Source: Orientallactaga sibirica
Taxonomy: Eukaryota > Chordata > Mammalia > Rodentia > Dipodidae
NCBI GenBank assembly: GCA_036365145.1
Contig: JAEOAD010000015.1
Span: 558,001 to 622,000 of the forward strand
Direction of reading: 5' to 3'
Length of the DNA: 64,000 nucleotides
How positions within the stretch are numbered: position 1 is the first letter of the stretch; the number at the start of each line of letters is the position of its first letter. Shown in pieces: positions 22,901-36,500 of this stretch. A program made the position numbers and the translations under genes. The notes below the pieces were generated by a model. It was not told the DNA's origin, did not search any database, and worked only from the letters and a program-made list of their open reading frames with translations.

Positions 22901-24221
22901 CATTTGCAATGCACAGAGGTATCATCCCATTCCTTACATAAAATTAAACACCTGCATGGAATAGACGGATCATCCATTCCTTAGGTAAAGGTAAACACCT
23001 GCCTTGCACAAAGGGATTTTCCATTCCTTACCTAAGAGGTGAATACATGCATTGCACAAGGAGGTCATGCATTACATACGTAAAGATCAACACATGCATT
23101 GAATAGAGGGATCATCCATTCCTTAGGTAAAGGTAAACAACTGAATTGCACAGAGGTATCATCCATTTCTTAGGTAAAGGTCAACACTTGCCAGGCCCAG
23201 AGGGATCATCAATTACTTATGTAAACGTAAACACCTGCATTGGTCAGAGGCATCTTCAATTCCTTTGGTAATAGTAAACACCTGAAATGCACAGTGGGAT
23301 CATCTATTCCTAAGGTAAACGTAAGCACCTGCAATGCACAGAGGGATCATCCTTCTTTAGGTGAAGTTAAACACCTGCGTTGAACAGAGGTATCATCCAT
23401 TTCTTAGGTAATGGTTAACACCTGCATTGAACACAGGGATCATCCATTCCTTAGAAAAAGGTAAACACTTGAATTGCAAAGAGGAATCATCCATTCCTCA
23501 AGTAAAGGTAATCCATTCCTTAGGTAATAGTAAACACCTGACATGCACAGAGGGATCATCCCAATCCCTACATAGACGTAAACAAGTGCGTTGAACAAAG
23601 CGATCATCCATTCCTTAGCTATCAGTAAAAACCTGCATTGAACAGAGGGATAATTTATTCCTTAGGTAAATTCAACACCTGTATAGCACAGGGGGATCAT
23701 CCCATTCCTAAGGCAAAGGTAAACACCTGCATTGCACAGATGGATCATCCATTTCTTAGGTAACTGTAAACACCTATATTGAACAAAGGGATCATCCAAC
23801 ATTACATAAAGGTAAACACCTGCATTGAACAGAGGGATCACCTATTTCTTAGATAAAGATCAACACAAGCATTGCACAGAGGGATCATCCATACAGTAGG
23901 TAAGGGTGAACACCTGCATTGCACAGAAGGATCATCCATTCCTTAGGTGAAGGATAACACCTGAAATACACAAAGCCATACTCCATTCATTAGGTAAAGA
24001 TGACCACCTCCATTTCACAGAGGAATCATCCTTTCCTTAGGTAAAGGTAAACACCTGCATTGAACATAGGCTTCTTCCATTCCTTAGGTAATAGTAAACA
24101 CCTGCAATGCACAGAGAGATCCTCCCATTCCTTGCATAAACTTAAATACCTGCATGGAACAGGGGGATCATCCATTCCTTATGTAAAGGTGAACACCTGC
24201 ATTGCACAGAGGGAACATCCA

Positions 24222-24316
24222 TTCCTCAGGTAAAGATCAGCACCTGCATTGAACAGAGGGATCTTCCATTCCTTAGGTAAAGATCAGCACCTGCATTGAA
24301 CAGAGGGATCTTCCAT
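24222..24316 (+). repeat. Exact duplication of one monomer
   Basis: Two adjacent 47-bp units containing AGATCAGCACCTGCATTG and GGGATCTTCC are identical. The paralogous block near 40940-40990 has a single copy, so this is a recent one-unit expansion or an assembly slip. Confidence 0.85.
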
Positions 24317-27300
24317 TCCTTAGGTTCAGGTCAACACCTGCACTGCACAGAGCATCATCAAGTCCTTAAGTCAAGGTCAATACCTGCCTGCCCCAGAGGG
24401 TTCAACCATTCCTTATGTAAAGGTACTCACCTGCATTGTACAGAGGGATCATCCTTTCCTTAGGTAAATGTAAACACCTGCAATGCACAGAGGGATCATC
24501 CATTACTTAGGTTTTTGTGAACACCTGTATTGCACAGAGGGATCATCCATTCCTTATGTAAAGATCAACACCTGCATTGAACAGAGGGATCATATATTTC
24601 TTATGTAAAGGTCAACACCTGCATTGCACAGAAAGATCATCCATTCCTTAGGTAAACGACAACACCTGCATTGCACAGAGGAATCATCCATTCCTTAGGT
24701 AAAGGTAAACACCTGCATTGCACAGAAGGATCATCCTTTCCTTACGGAAAGGTAAACACCATCATTGAACATGGGCATTTTCCATTCCCTCAGTAATAGT
24801 AAACACCTGCAATTAACAGAGGGATCATCACATTCCTTACATAAACTTAAACAATTGCATGCACAGAGGGATCATCAATTGCTTAGGTAAAAGTAAACAC
24901 CTGACTTGCACAGGGGGATCATCCATTCCTCAGGTACAGATCAACACCTGCATTGAACAGAGGGATCATCCATTACTTAAGTAAAGGTCAACACCTGCTT
25001 TGCACTCAGGAAGCATCCATTCATTTCATAAAGGTAAACACCTGCATTGAACAGAAGGATCTTCCATTCCTTATGTAATAGTAAACACCTGCAATGCACA
25101 GAAGGATATTCCATTCCTTAAGTAAATGTAAACACCTGCATTGCACAGAGGGATCATCCATTCTTTAAGTAAATGTAAAACCTGCATTGATCAGAGGGAT
25201 CATCCTTCCTTAGGTAAGGAAAAGACCTGCTTTGAAATCAGTTATCAGCCATTCCTTAGGTAAAGGTAAGCACATGCATTGAACAGAGGGATCATCCATT
25301 CCTTATATAACAGAAAACACCTGCTTTGAACAGAGGCATCATCTAATCCTTAGGTAAAGATCAACAACTGCAGTGCAGAGAGGGATCACCCCATTCCTTA
25401 TGTAAAGCAAACACCTGCATTGCACAGAGGGATTACGCATTCCTTAGGTAAAGGTAAACACCTGAATTGCACAGAAGGATCATCCATTCCATAGGTAACT
25501 GTAAACACCAGCTTTGGTCAGAGGGATCATCCGTTCCTTAGATAAGGGTAAACCCCTGCATTGAACAGAGGGCTCATCTATTCTCTAGGTAAAGATCAAC
25601 AACTGCATTGCACAGAGGGATCCTCCCATAACGTAGGTAAAGGTAAACACCTGCATTACACAGAGGTATCATCAATTACTTAGCTATTGGTAAACACCTG
25701 CATTGAACAGAGGTATCATCCATTCCTCATATAACGGTAAATGCCTGCATTGAACCGAGGGATAATCTATTCTTTAGGTAAAGGTCAACACCTGTATTGC
25801 ATAGAGGGATCATCTATTCCTTAGGTAAAAGGCAACACCTGCATGGAACAGAAGGATGATCCATTCCTTAGGTAAATGTCAACACCAGCATTGCACAGAG
25901 GAATATTCCATTGATTAGGTAAAGATAAAAAAACTCCATTGCACAGAGGAATCCTCCTTTCCTTTGGTATAGTTAAACACCTGCATTGAACATAGGCATC
26001 TTCTATTCCCTAGGTAATAGTAAACCCCTGCAATGCACAGAGGGATCATCCCATTCCCTAGGTAAAGGTAAACACCTCCCTTGCACAGAGGGATCATCAA
26101 TTCCTTAGGGAAAGGTGAACAACTGCATTGTACAGAGGGATCATCCATTCCTTAGGTAAAAGGTCAAAACCTGCATTGCACAGAGGTATCATCCATTCCT
26201 TAGGTAAAGGTCAACACCTGCCTGGCCCAGAGGGATCGTCTATTCCTTAAGTAATGTTAAACACCTGCATTGCACACAGGGAACATCCATTTCTTGGGTA
26301 AAGGTAAACACTTGCAATGAACTGAGGGATCTTCCATTCCTTAGGTAACAGTAAAAACTTGCAATGAACAGAGGGATCTTCCATTCCTTAGGTAACAGTA
26401 AACACCTGCAATTCACAGAAGCATTAATCATTCATAAGGTAGATGTAAAAACCTGCAATGCACAGAGGGAGCATCCATTCCTTTGTTAAAGGTAAACTCC
26501 TGCCTTCATAAGAAAGATCTTCCATAACTAGGTAATAGTAAACACCTGCATTGAGCAGAGGGATTATCCATTCCTAAGGTAAAAGTCAACAACTGCATTG
26601 CAAACAGGTATCATCCATTCCTTAGGAAAATTCAGCACCTGCCTGCCCAGATGGATTATCCATTCCTTATGTAAAGGTAAACACCCGCATTGAACAGAGG
26701 GATCTTCCATTCCCGAGGTTAATGTAAACACCTGCAATGCACAGAGGGATCATCCATTCCTTAGGGAAATGTAAACACCTGAATGAACACAGGGATCATC
26801 CTTAGGTAAGGGAAAACACCTGAATGGCACAGAGGGATCATCCATTCCTTAAGTAGAAACCTGCGTTGAACAGAGGGATAATGCTTCTTTAGGTTAGAGT
26901 AAAGACCTACATGGAACACAGGGATCATCTATGCCTTAGTTAAATATCAACACCTGCATTGAACAGAGGGATCATCCAATCCTTAGGTAAGTTGAACACC
27001 TATATTGAACAGGTGTATCATTAATTACTTAGGTAAATGTCAACACCTGCCTATCCAAGAGGGATCATCCATTCCTTATATAAAGGTAAGCACCTGCATT
27101 GCACACAGTAAACAACATTTCCTTTGGCAAAGGTAAACACTTGCATTGAACAGAGGGATCTTCCATTCCTTAGGTAATAGTGAACACCTGCAATGCACAG
27201 AGGGATCATCCATTCCTAAAGTAAATGTAAACACCTGCAATGCACAGAGCGATCATCCATTCCTTAGGTAAAGGTATACACCTGCATACCACACAGAGAA

Positions 27301-30255
27301 AATCCATTCATTTTGTAAAGTTAAACACTTGCATTGAACAGACGGATCAACCATTACTTAGGTAAAGTTAAACACCTGTATTGAACAGAGGGATCTTCCA
27401 TTCCTTAGGTGATAGTAAGCTCCTGCAATGCACAGAGGGATCATCCATTCCTTAGGTAAGGGTAAACACCTACATTGCCCAGACGGATCACACATTCCTT
27501 TGGTAAAAGTCAACACCTGCATTGCAGAGAGTGATCATCCATTCCTTAGGTAAAGGTCAACACCTGACTGTCCCATCCATACCTTATGTAAAGGTAAACA
27601 CCTGCATTGCACACACAGAACATCCGTTCCTTAAGTAATAGTAAACACGTGCAATGCACAGAGGGATCATCAATTCCGAAGGTAAATGAAAACACCTACA
27701 ATGCACAGAGGGATCATCTATTCCTTAGGTAAAGGTATACACCTTCATTGCACCAGGAGTCATCCATTCCTTAAGTAATGGTAGAAACCTGGATTGAAGA
27801 GAGGGATCATCCTTCTTCAGTTAAAGATAGACACCTGCGTTGAACAGAGTGATCATCCATTCCTTAGGTAATATTAAACACCTGCATTGCACAGAGGGAT
27901 CATCCATTCCTTAGATAATGGTAAACATCTGTAATGAACAGAGGGATCATCCATTTTTAGGTAATGGTAAACACCTGTATTGAACATAGGGATCACCCAT
28001 TCGTTAAGTAACTGTAAACACCTGCATTGAACAAAGGGATCATCCATTCCTAAAATAAGGGTAAACACCTGCATTGAACAGAGAGATCATCTATTCTATA
28101 GGTAACGATCAACACCTGCATTGCGCTCAGGATCATCCATTCCTTAGGTAAAGGTAAAAACCTGCATTGCACACAGGGAACATCTATTCCTTTTGTAAAG
28201 GTAAACTGGAGCATTGTACAGAGGAATCATATATTCCTAGGTAATAGTAAACACCTGCTATGCACAGAAGGATCATCTATTCCTAAGATAAATATAAACA
28301 CTTGCAATGCACAAAGGAATCATCGATTCCTTAGGTCAAGCTAAAAACCGGCATCACATAGAGGGATCATCCATTCTTTAGGTAACAGTAAACAGCTGCA
28401 TTGAACAGAGGGATAATCTATTCCTTAGATAAGGGTCAGCACCTGGATTGAACAGAGGGATCATTTATTCCTTAGGTAAAGATCAACACCTGCATTTCAC
28501 AGAGATATCATATTATTACTTAGGTAATGGTAAACAACTGCATTGCACAGAGGGAACCTCCATTTCGTAGGTAATGCTAAACACCTGGATTGCATAGAGG
28601 GATCATCCATCCCATAGATAACGGTAAACACCTGTATTGAACAGAGGGATCATCCATTCCTTAGGTAATGGTCAATACCTGCATCGCACAGAGGGATCAT
28701 CCATTCCTTAGGTAAAGGTCAACAGCTGTCTGGCCCAGAGGGATCATCCATCCCTAATGTAAAGTTAAACACCTGCATAGCACACAGAGAAAATCCATTC
28801 CTTTTTTTAAATGTAAACACCTGCATTGAACAAAGGAATCATCCATTCCTTAGGTAAAGGTCAACACCTGCATTGAACAGAGGTGTCATATATTCTGTAG
28901 GTAAAGGTCAACTTATTAATTGCACAGAGGGATAACCATTCCTTAGGTAAAGGTCAACACCTGCATTGTACAGAGGGATCATCCATTAAAAGGGATACCA
29001 CAACACCTGGATTACACAGAGGGATCATCCATTTCTTAAGTAATGATCAACACCTGCATTGAACAGAGGGATCATCCATTGCTTAGGTACAGATCAACAC
29101 CTGCATTGCACAGAGGGATCATCCATTCCTTAGGTATAGGACAACACCTGCATTGCAAAGAGTTATCATCCATTACTTAAGTAAAGATCAACACCTGCAT
29201 TGAACAGAGGGAACATCCTTTCCTTAGGTAAAGGTCAACACCTGACTGGCCCAGAGGGATCATCCATACCTTATTTAAATGTAAACACCTGCAATGCACA
29301 GAGGGATCATCAACCCCGAAGGTAAATGTAAACACCTACCATGCACAGTGGGATCATCAATTCCTTAGGTAAGGGTATACAACTGCATTGCACCTGGGGA
29401 TCATCCATTCCTTAAGTAAAGGAAGAAACGTTGTTGGAAGAGAGGGATCATCCTTCTTTAGGTAAAGGTTGACACCTGCGTTGAACACAGGGATCATCCA
29501 TTCCTTATATAACGTTACTCACCTGCATTGAACAGAGGGATCATCAATTCCATAGGTAATGGTAAATACGTGGATTGCCCAGAGGGATCACCTATTCCTT
29601 AGATAACGTTAAACAACTTCATTGAACAGAGGGATCATCCATTCCTTAGGTATTGGTGAACACCTCTATTGCACAGAGGCATCATACATTCCTTAGGTAA
29701 AGGTCAACATCTGCGTTGCACATAGAGAACTTCCATTACATTTGTAAAGGTAAACATCTGCATTGAACAGAGGGATCTTTCATTCCTTAGGTAATAGTAA
29801 ACACCTGCAATGCACAGAGGGATCATCCATTCCTAAGACAAATATAAACACCTGCACTGCACAGAGGGATCTTCCTTCCTTAGGTAATAGTGAACACCTG
29901 CAATGCACTGAATGATCATCCATTCCTTAGATAAAGGTAAAGACCTGCAATGCACAGAGTGGTCATCCTTTCCTTAGGTAAAGGTAGAAACCTGCATTGG
30001 ACAGAGGGATCATTGTTCTTCAGCAAAGGTAAACAGTTGTACAGAGATATCCTTCCTTAAGTAAAGGTAAACACCTGTGTTGAACAGAGATATCATCCAT
30101 TCCTTAGATAAAGGTAAACACCTGCATTGAACAGAGGTATCATCCATTCCTAGGTAGATAACAGTAAACACAGTGATCATCCATTCACAGGTAAGGGATC
30201 ATCCATTCCATAGGTAAAGGTAAACAGTTGCAATTCACACAGTGATCATCCATTC

Positions 30256-30583
30256 TGTAGGTAGGTGGTAATGAATGTAAAATCAGAATAATATAAATAA
30301 AAAAATATATATTGATTAAAAAATAAAAAATACAGAAAATCCAAAAATAGCCAGATATCCAGAAAAGAAAACAAATAAAAACAAATGTTCACTGTGAGGA
30401 CACGGACCGGAAAGATTGCAAACCTTATGTACTGTTAATGGGTGTTTAACCAGAACTCCATTTACTATGATAAAATCATTGTATGAAGTTTGAAAGTTTC
30501 TGCAAAAACCTAAAAACAATAAATCATTCATAAGACCTAAAAAAAAAAATATAAAAAAAAAAAAGAAAACAAATAAAAAAAAT
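30256..30583 (+). pseudogene. A-rich insert, possible retroposed mRNA 3' end
   Basis: This segment shares nothing with the satellite. It has an AT-rich lead (30260-30388), a moderately complex core (30389-30510), then AATAAA at 30519-30524 and an A-rich tail starting about 14 bases later (30538-30582). The signal-to-tail spacing is what a reverse-transcribed mRNA end shows. One frame (about 30388-30450) reads HCEDTDRKDCKPYVLLMGV before a stop, but I do not recognise the source gene and this may be UTR. The paralogous site near 1240-1270 is empty. A small A-rich patch at about 30625-30660 repeats part of it (GAAGTTTCTG). Confidence 0.5.
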
Positions 30584-33500
30584 GAGAGAGATCATCCATT
30601 CCTTAATTAAAGGTAGAAGCCCTGGATGAAGTTTCTGAAAAAAGATATTAAAAAAAAGAGAGAGAATATCCTTCTTTAGGTAAAGCTAAACACTTGCGTT
30701 GAACAGAATTATCATCCATTCCTTAGATAACAGTAAACACCTGCATTGCACAGAGGGATCACCCCATTCCTTAGGTAAAAGTAAACACCTGCATAGCACA
30801 GAGGGATCATCCATTCCTTAGGTAAAGGTAAACTCCTGATTTGCACAGAGTGATCATCCATTCCTTAGGATAAGGTAAACACCCGCATTGAACAGAGGGA
30901 TAATCCATTCCTTATTTAGTGGCAAACACCTGCATTGAACAGGGGAATCATGTATTTCTTAAGTAAAGATCAACACATGCATCGCACAGAGGGATCATCC
31001 ATTCCTTAGGTAATTGTAAACACTATCATCGTACATAGGGAAAATCCATTCGTTAGGTACAGGTAAACACTTCCAATAAACAGAGGGCTCATCCATTCCG
31101 TAGGTAAGGGTAAACACCTGCATTGCAGAGAGAAATCATCCATTACTTATGTAAAAGTAGAAGCCTACGTTGAACGGAGGGATCACCATTCTTTAGGTAA
31201 GGATAAACAACTGTTTTGAACAGAGGTATCAGTCATTCCTTAGACAACGGTAAACACCTGCATTGAACAGAGGGATCATTTATTCTTTAGGTAAAGTTTA
31301 ACACCAGCTTTGCACAGAAGGATCATCACATTCCTTAGGTAAAGGTAAACACCAGGAATGACACAGAGGGACAATATATTCCTTAGGTAAGGATGAACAC
31401 CTATATTGAACAGAGGGATCATCTATTCCTTAGGTAAAGATCAACACCTGCATTGCACAGAGGGATCATCCCATTCCTTAGGTAAAGGAAAACACTTGAT
31501 TTGAACAGAGTGATCATCCATTCCTTAGGTTAAGGTAAACACCTGCATTGTATAGAGGGATCATCCCTTCCTTAGATAACGGTAAGCACCTGCATTGAAC
31601 AGGGCAATCATTTATTCATTATGTAAAGATCAACACTTGCATTGCACAGAGGGATCATCCCATTCCTTAGGTAAAGGTAAACACCTGCATTGTACAGAGG
31701 GATCATACATTCCTTAGGTAAAGGTAAACACGTACATTGCACAGACATATAATACATTCCTTAGGTAAAGGTAAACACCTGGTTTGCACTGAGTGATCAT
31801 CCATTCTTTAGGTTAAGGTAAACACCTGCATTGAATAGAGGGATCATCCCTTCCTTAGATAATGGTAAACACCTGCATTGAACAGCGGAATCATCTATTT
31901 CTTAGGTAAAGGTCAACAACTGCATTGAACAGAGGGATCTTCCATTCCATAGGTAAATTTCAACACCCGACGGGCCCAGAGGTATCATCGATAACTTATG
32001 AAAAGCTAATCACATGCATTGCACCCAGGGAACATCCATTCCTTAGGTAATAGTAAACACCTGCAATGCACAAAGGGATCATCAATTCCGAAGGTTAAAG
32101 TAAACACCTACAATGCACACAGGGATTGTCTATTCCTTAGATAAGGGTATACACCTGCATTGCACTGGGGGATCATCCATTCCTTAAGTAAATGTAGAAA
32201 CGGGGTTTGAAGAGATGGATCATCCTTCTTTGGTAAAGGCGGGCACCTGCGTTGAATAGAGCTATCATTCATTCCTTCGATAAAGGTCAACACCTGCATT
32301 GCACAGAGAGATCATCCATTCCTTATGTAAAGTTCAACAACTGCATTGAACAGAGGGATCATCCATTCCTTAGGTAAAGGTCAACACCTGACTTGCCCAG
32401 AGGGATTATCCATACCTTATGTAAATTTATCCACCTGCATTCCACACAGGGAACATCCATACCTTATGTAATATTAAACACCTGCAATGCACAGAGGGAT
32501 CATCAATTGTGAAGGTAAATGTAAACACCTGCATTGTACAGAGGGGTTATCTATTCCTTAGGTCAGGGTATACACCTGCATTGCACCAGGGGATCATCCA
32601 TTCCTTAAGTATAGGTAGAAATCTGGTTTGAAGAGAGGGATCATCCTTCTTTAGGAAAAGGTACACACCTGCATTGAACAGAGGGATCATCCATTCCTTA
32701 GGTAACATTAAACACCTGCATTGCACAGAGGGATCATCCATTCCTTAGGTAATGGTAAACACCTGGATTGCACAGATGATCATCCATTACTGAGATAGAG
32801 GTAAACACCTGAATTGAACAGAGGGATCATCCATTCCTTAGGTTATGGCCAACACCTGCATTGGACAGAAGGATCATCCTTTCCTTAGGTAAAGGTCAAC
32901 ACCTGCCTGGCCCAGAGGGATCATCCATTACTGACATAAAGGTGAAAACCTGCATTGCACACAGAGAACATCTATTCCTTTTGTAAAGGTAAACACCAGC
33001 ATTGAACAGAGGGTCTTTCCTTCCTTAGGTAAACACCTGCAATGCACAGAGGGATCATCCATTTGTAAGACAAATATAAACACCTGCAATGCACAGAGGT
33101 CTCATCCATTCCTTATGACAAGCTAGAAACCTGCATTGCACAGAGGGATCATCCATTCCTTAGGTAACTGTAAACTGCTGAATTGAACAGAGTGATCATC
33201 CATTCTTTAGATAAGTGTAAGCACCTGCATTGAACAGAGGGATCATCTATTCCTTAGGTAAAGATCAACACCTGCATTGCACAGAGCGATCATATCTTTC
33301 CTTAGGTAAAGGTAAACACCTGCATTGCACAGAGGGATCATCCATTCCATAGATAATGGTAAACACCTGCATTGAACAGAGGGATCATCCATTCCATAGA
33401 TAATGGTAAACACCTGCATTGAAATTAGGGATCATCCATTCCTTAGGTAATGGTAAACACCTGCATTGTACAGAGGGATCATCCTTTCCTTAGGTTTAGT

Positions 33501-36500
33501 ACAACACCTGAATTGCACAGAGGGATAATCACTTCCTTAATTAATGATCAACACCTGAATTGAACAGAGGGATCATCCATTCCTTAGGTAATGGTAAGCA
33601 CCTGCATTGAACAGAGGGATCATCCATTCCTTAGGTAAATGTAAACACCTGCCTTGCACAGAGCGATCATCTATTCCTTAGTAAAGGGGAACAACTGCAG
33701 TGCACGGAGGGATCATCCAATCCTTAGGCAAGTTCAACAGCTGCCTTGAACAGATGTGTCATTCATTCCTTAAGGAAAGGTCAATACCTGCCTGTCTGAG
33801 AGGGATCATCCCTTCCTTATGTAAAGGTAAACACCTGCATTGCACACAGGAAGCACCAGTTCCTTTGGTAAAGGTAAACACCTGCATTGAACAGATGAAT
33901 CATCCATTGCTTACTTAAATGTAAACACCTGCATTGAACAGAGGGATCTTCCATTCCATAGGTAATAATAAACACCTGCACTTCAAAGATGGATCATCCA
34001 TTCATTAGGTAAAGGTAATCACCTGCATTGAACAGAGGTGTGATATATTCCTTAGGTAAAGGCCAACATATTCATTGCACAGGGGGATCATCCATTCCTT
34101 AGGTAAAGGTCAAAACCTGCATTGCACAGAGGGATCATCCATTCCTTAGGTATAGGACAACACCTACATTGCACAGAGGGATCATCCATTCCCTAAGTAA
34201 AGATCAACACCAGCATTGACCAGAGGGATCATCCATTCCTTAGGTAATGGTAAACACCTGCAATGCACAAGGGATCATCCATTCCTTAGTTAATGGTCAA
34301 CACCTGCATTGCACAGAGGGATCATCCATTCCTCAAGTAAAGGTAACAAGCTGCATCGCACACAGAGAATATCCATTCGTTTTGTAAAGGTAAACACAAG
34401 CATTGACCAGAGGGATCTCTCATTCCTTAGGTAATAGTAAACACCTGCAATGCACAAGGGATCATCCATTCCTAAGACAAATATAAATACCTGCAATGCA
34501 GAGGGATCATCTATTCCTTAGGTCAAGGTAAAAAACTGCATTGCACAGAGGGAACATCCATTCCTTAGGCAATGGGAAACACCTGCATTGAACAGAGGAT
34601 CATACATTCCTTAGATAATGGTAAACACCTGCCTTGAAGAGAGGGATCACGTATTCCTTAGGTAAAGATCAACACCTGCATTGCACAGAGGGATCATTGC
34701 TTCCTTAAGTAAAGTTCAACATCTGCATTGAACAGAAGGTCATCCATTCCTTACGTAAAGGACAACACCTGCATTTCACAGAGGGATCTTCCATTCATTA
34801 CGTAAAGATAAACACCTCCATTGCACTGATGAATCATACTTTCCTTAGGTAAAGGTAAACACCAGCAATGAACATAGGCATCTTCCATTCCTTAGGTAAT
34901 AATAAACACCTGCAATGCACGTAGGGATCATTACATTCCTTACATAAACGTAAACACCTGTAATGATCAGAGGGATCATCCATTCCTTAGGGAAAGGTAA
35001 ACACCTGAGTTGCACAGATGGATCATCCATTCCTTACCTAAAGGTCAAGACCTGCATTTTACAGAGCGATCATCCATTCCTTAGGTAAAGGTAAAGAACT
35101 GCATTGCACAGAGAGTTCATAAATTCCTTAGATAAAGGTCAACACCTGCCTGGCCAAGAAGGATAATCGGTTCCTTAAGTAAAGGCAATACCTTCATTTC
35201 ACACAGGGAAGATCCATTCCTTTGGTACAGGTAAAAACCTGAATTGAACAGAGGGATCTTCCATTCTGTAAGTCATAGGAAACACCTGGAATGCACAGAG
35301 GGATCATCCATTCCTTATGCAATGGTTAATACCTGCATTTCACAGGATCATCCACTCCTTAAGTCAAGGGAGAAACCTGCGTTGAATAGAGGGATCATCC
35401 TTCTTCAGGTAAAGGTAAATACCTGCGTTGAAAGGAGGTATCACCCATTCCTTAGACAATGGTAAACACCTGCATTGAACAGAGGGATCATATGTTCCTT
35501 AGGGATCATATGTTCCTGAGGGATCAACACCTGCATTGCACACTGGGATCATCCCATTCATTAGGTAAAGGTAAACACTTGCATTGCACAGAGGGATCAC
35601 CCATTCCTCAGGTAAATATAAACACCAGCATTAAACATAGGCATCTTCCATTCCTTAGGTAATAGTAAACACCTGCAGTGAGCAGAGGGTCATCCCACTC
35701 CTTACATGAACGTAAAAAACTGCATTGAAAAAAGGGATCATCCATTCCTTAGATAATGGTAAACACCTGGATTGAATAGAGGGATCACCAATTTCTTAGG
35801 TAAAGATCCACACCTACATTGCACAGGGGGATCATCCCATTATTTAGGTAAAGCTAAACAGCTGCATTGCACAGAGAGATCATCAATTCCTTAGGTAAGG
35901 GTAAACACCTGTATTGCAGAGAGGGATCATCCATTATTTAGGTAACTGTAAACACCTACATTGAACAGAGGGATTATACATTCCTTAGATAATGTTAAAC
36001 ACCTGCATTGAACAGAGGGATCACCTATTCCTTAGGTAAAGATCAACACCTGCATTGCATACAGGGATCATCCATTCCTTAGGTCATGGTGGTAAACACC
36101 TGCATTGAACAGAGGGATCATCCAATCCTTAGATAAAGGTAAACATCTGCATTGAACCGAGGGATCATCTATTCCTGAGGTAAAGATCAACACCTGCATT
36201 TCACAGAGGGACCATCCTTTCCTTAGGTAAAGGTAAACACCAGCATTGAACATAGGCATCTTTCATTCTTTAGGTAATAGTAAACACCTGCAATGCACAG
36301 AGGAACCATCCCATTCCTTACACAATCTTAAACACCTGCATTGAACTGAAGGATCTTCCATTACATAGATAAAGACAAACACCTGCCTTGCACAGAGGGA
36401 TCATCCATTCCTTAGGTAGGAGGTGAACACCTGAATTGCACAGAGGGATCATGAATTCCTTAGGTAAAGATCAACACCTCCCTTGAAGAGACGGATCATT

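Larger units (their letters stand above)
19088..30255 (+). repeat. 47-bp satellite array, block 3
   Basis: Continuous plus-orientation satellite of about 11.2 kb. It holds a tandem 188-bp tetramer (19340-19905), an exact single-monomer duplication near 24222-24316, and kilobase blocks with paralogs elsewhere: 22700-24840 with 38880-41510 and 60440-62030, and 25660-27260 with 62040-63540. From about 29290 it parallels the window start (461 aligns with 29428). Near 30150-30250 monomers become truncated just before the A-rich insert. No gene is seen. Confidence 0.96.

Noticed and set aside
30316..30531. Minus-strand 71-codon frame in the A-rich insert
   Set aside because: It is the Phe-rich translation of the complement of A-rich DNA. 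The AATAAA and tail place the sense of the insert on the plus strand.
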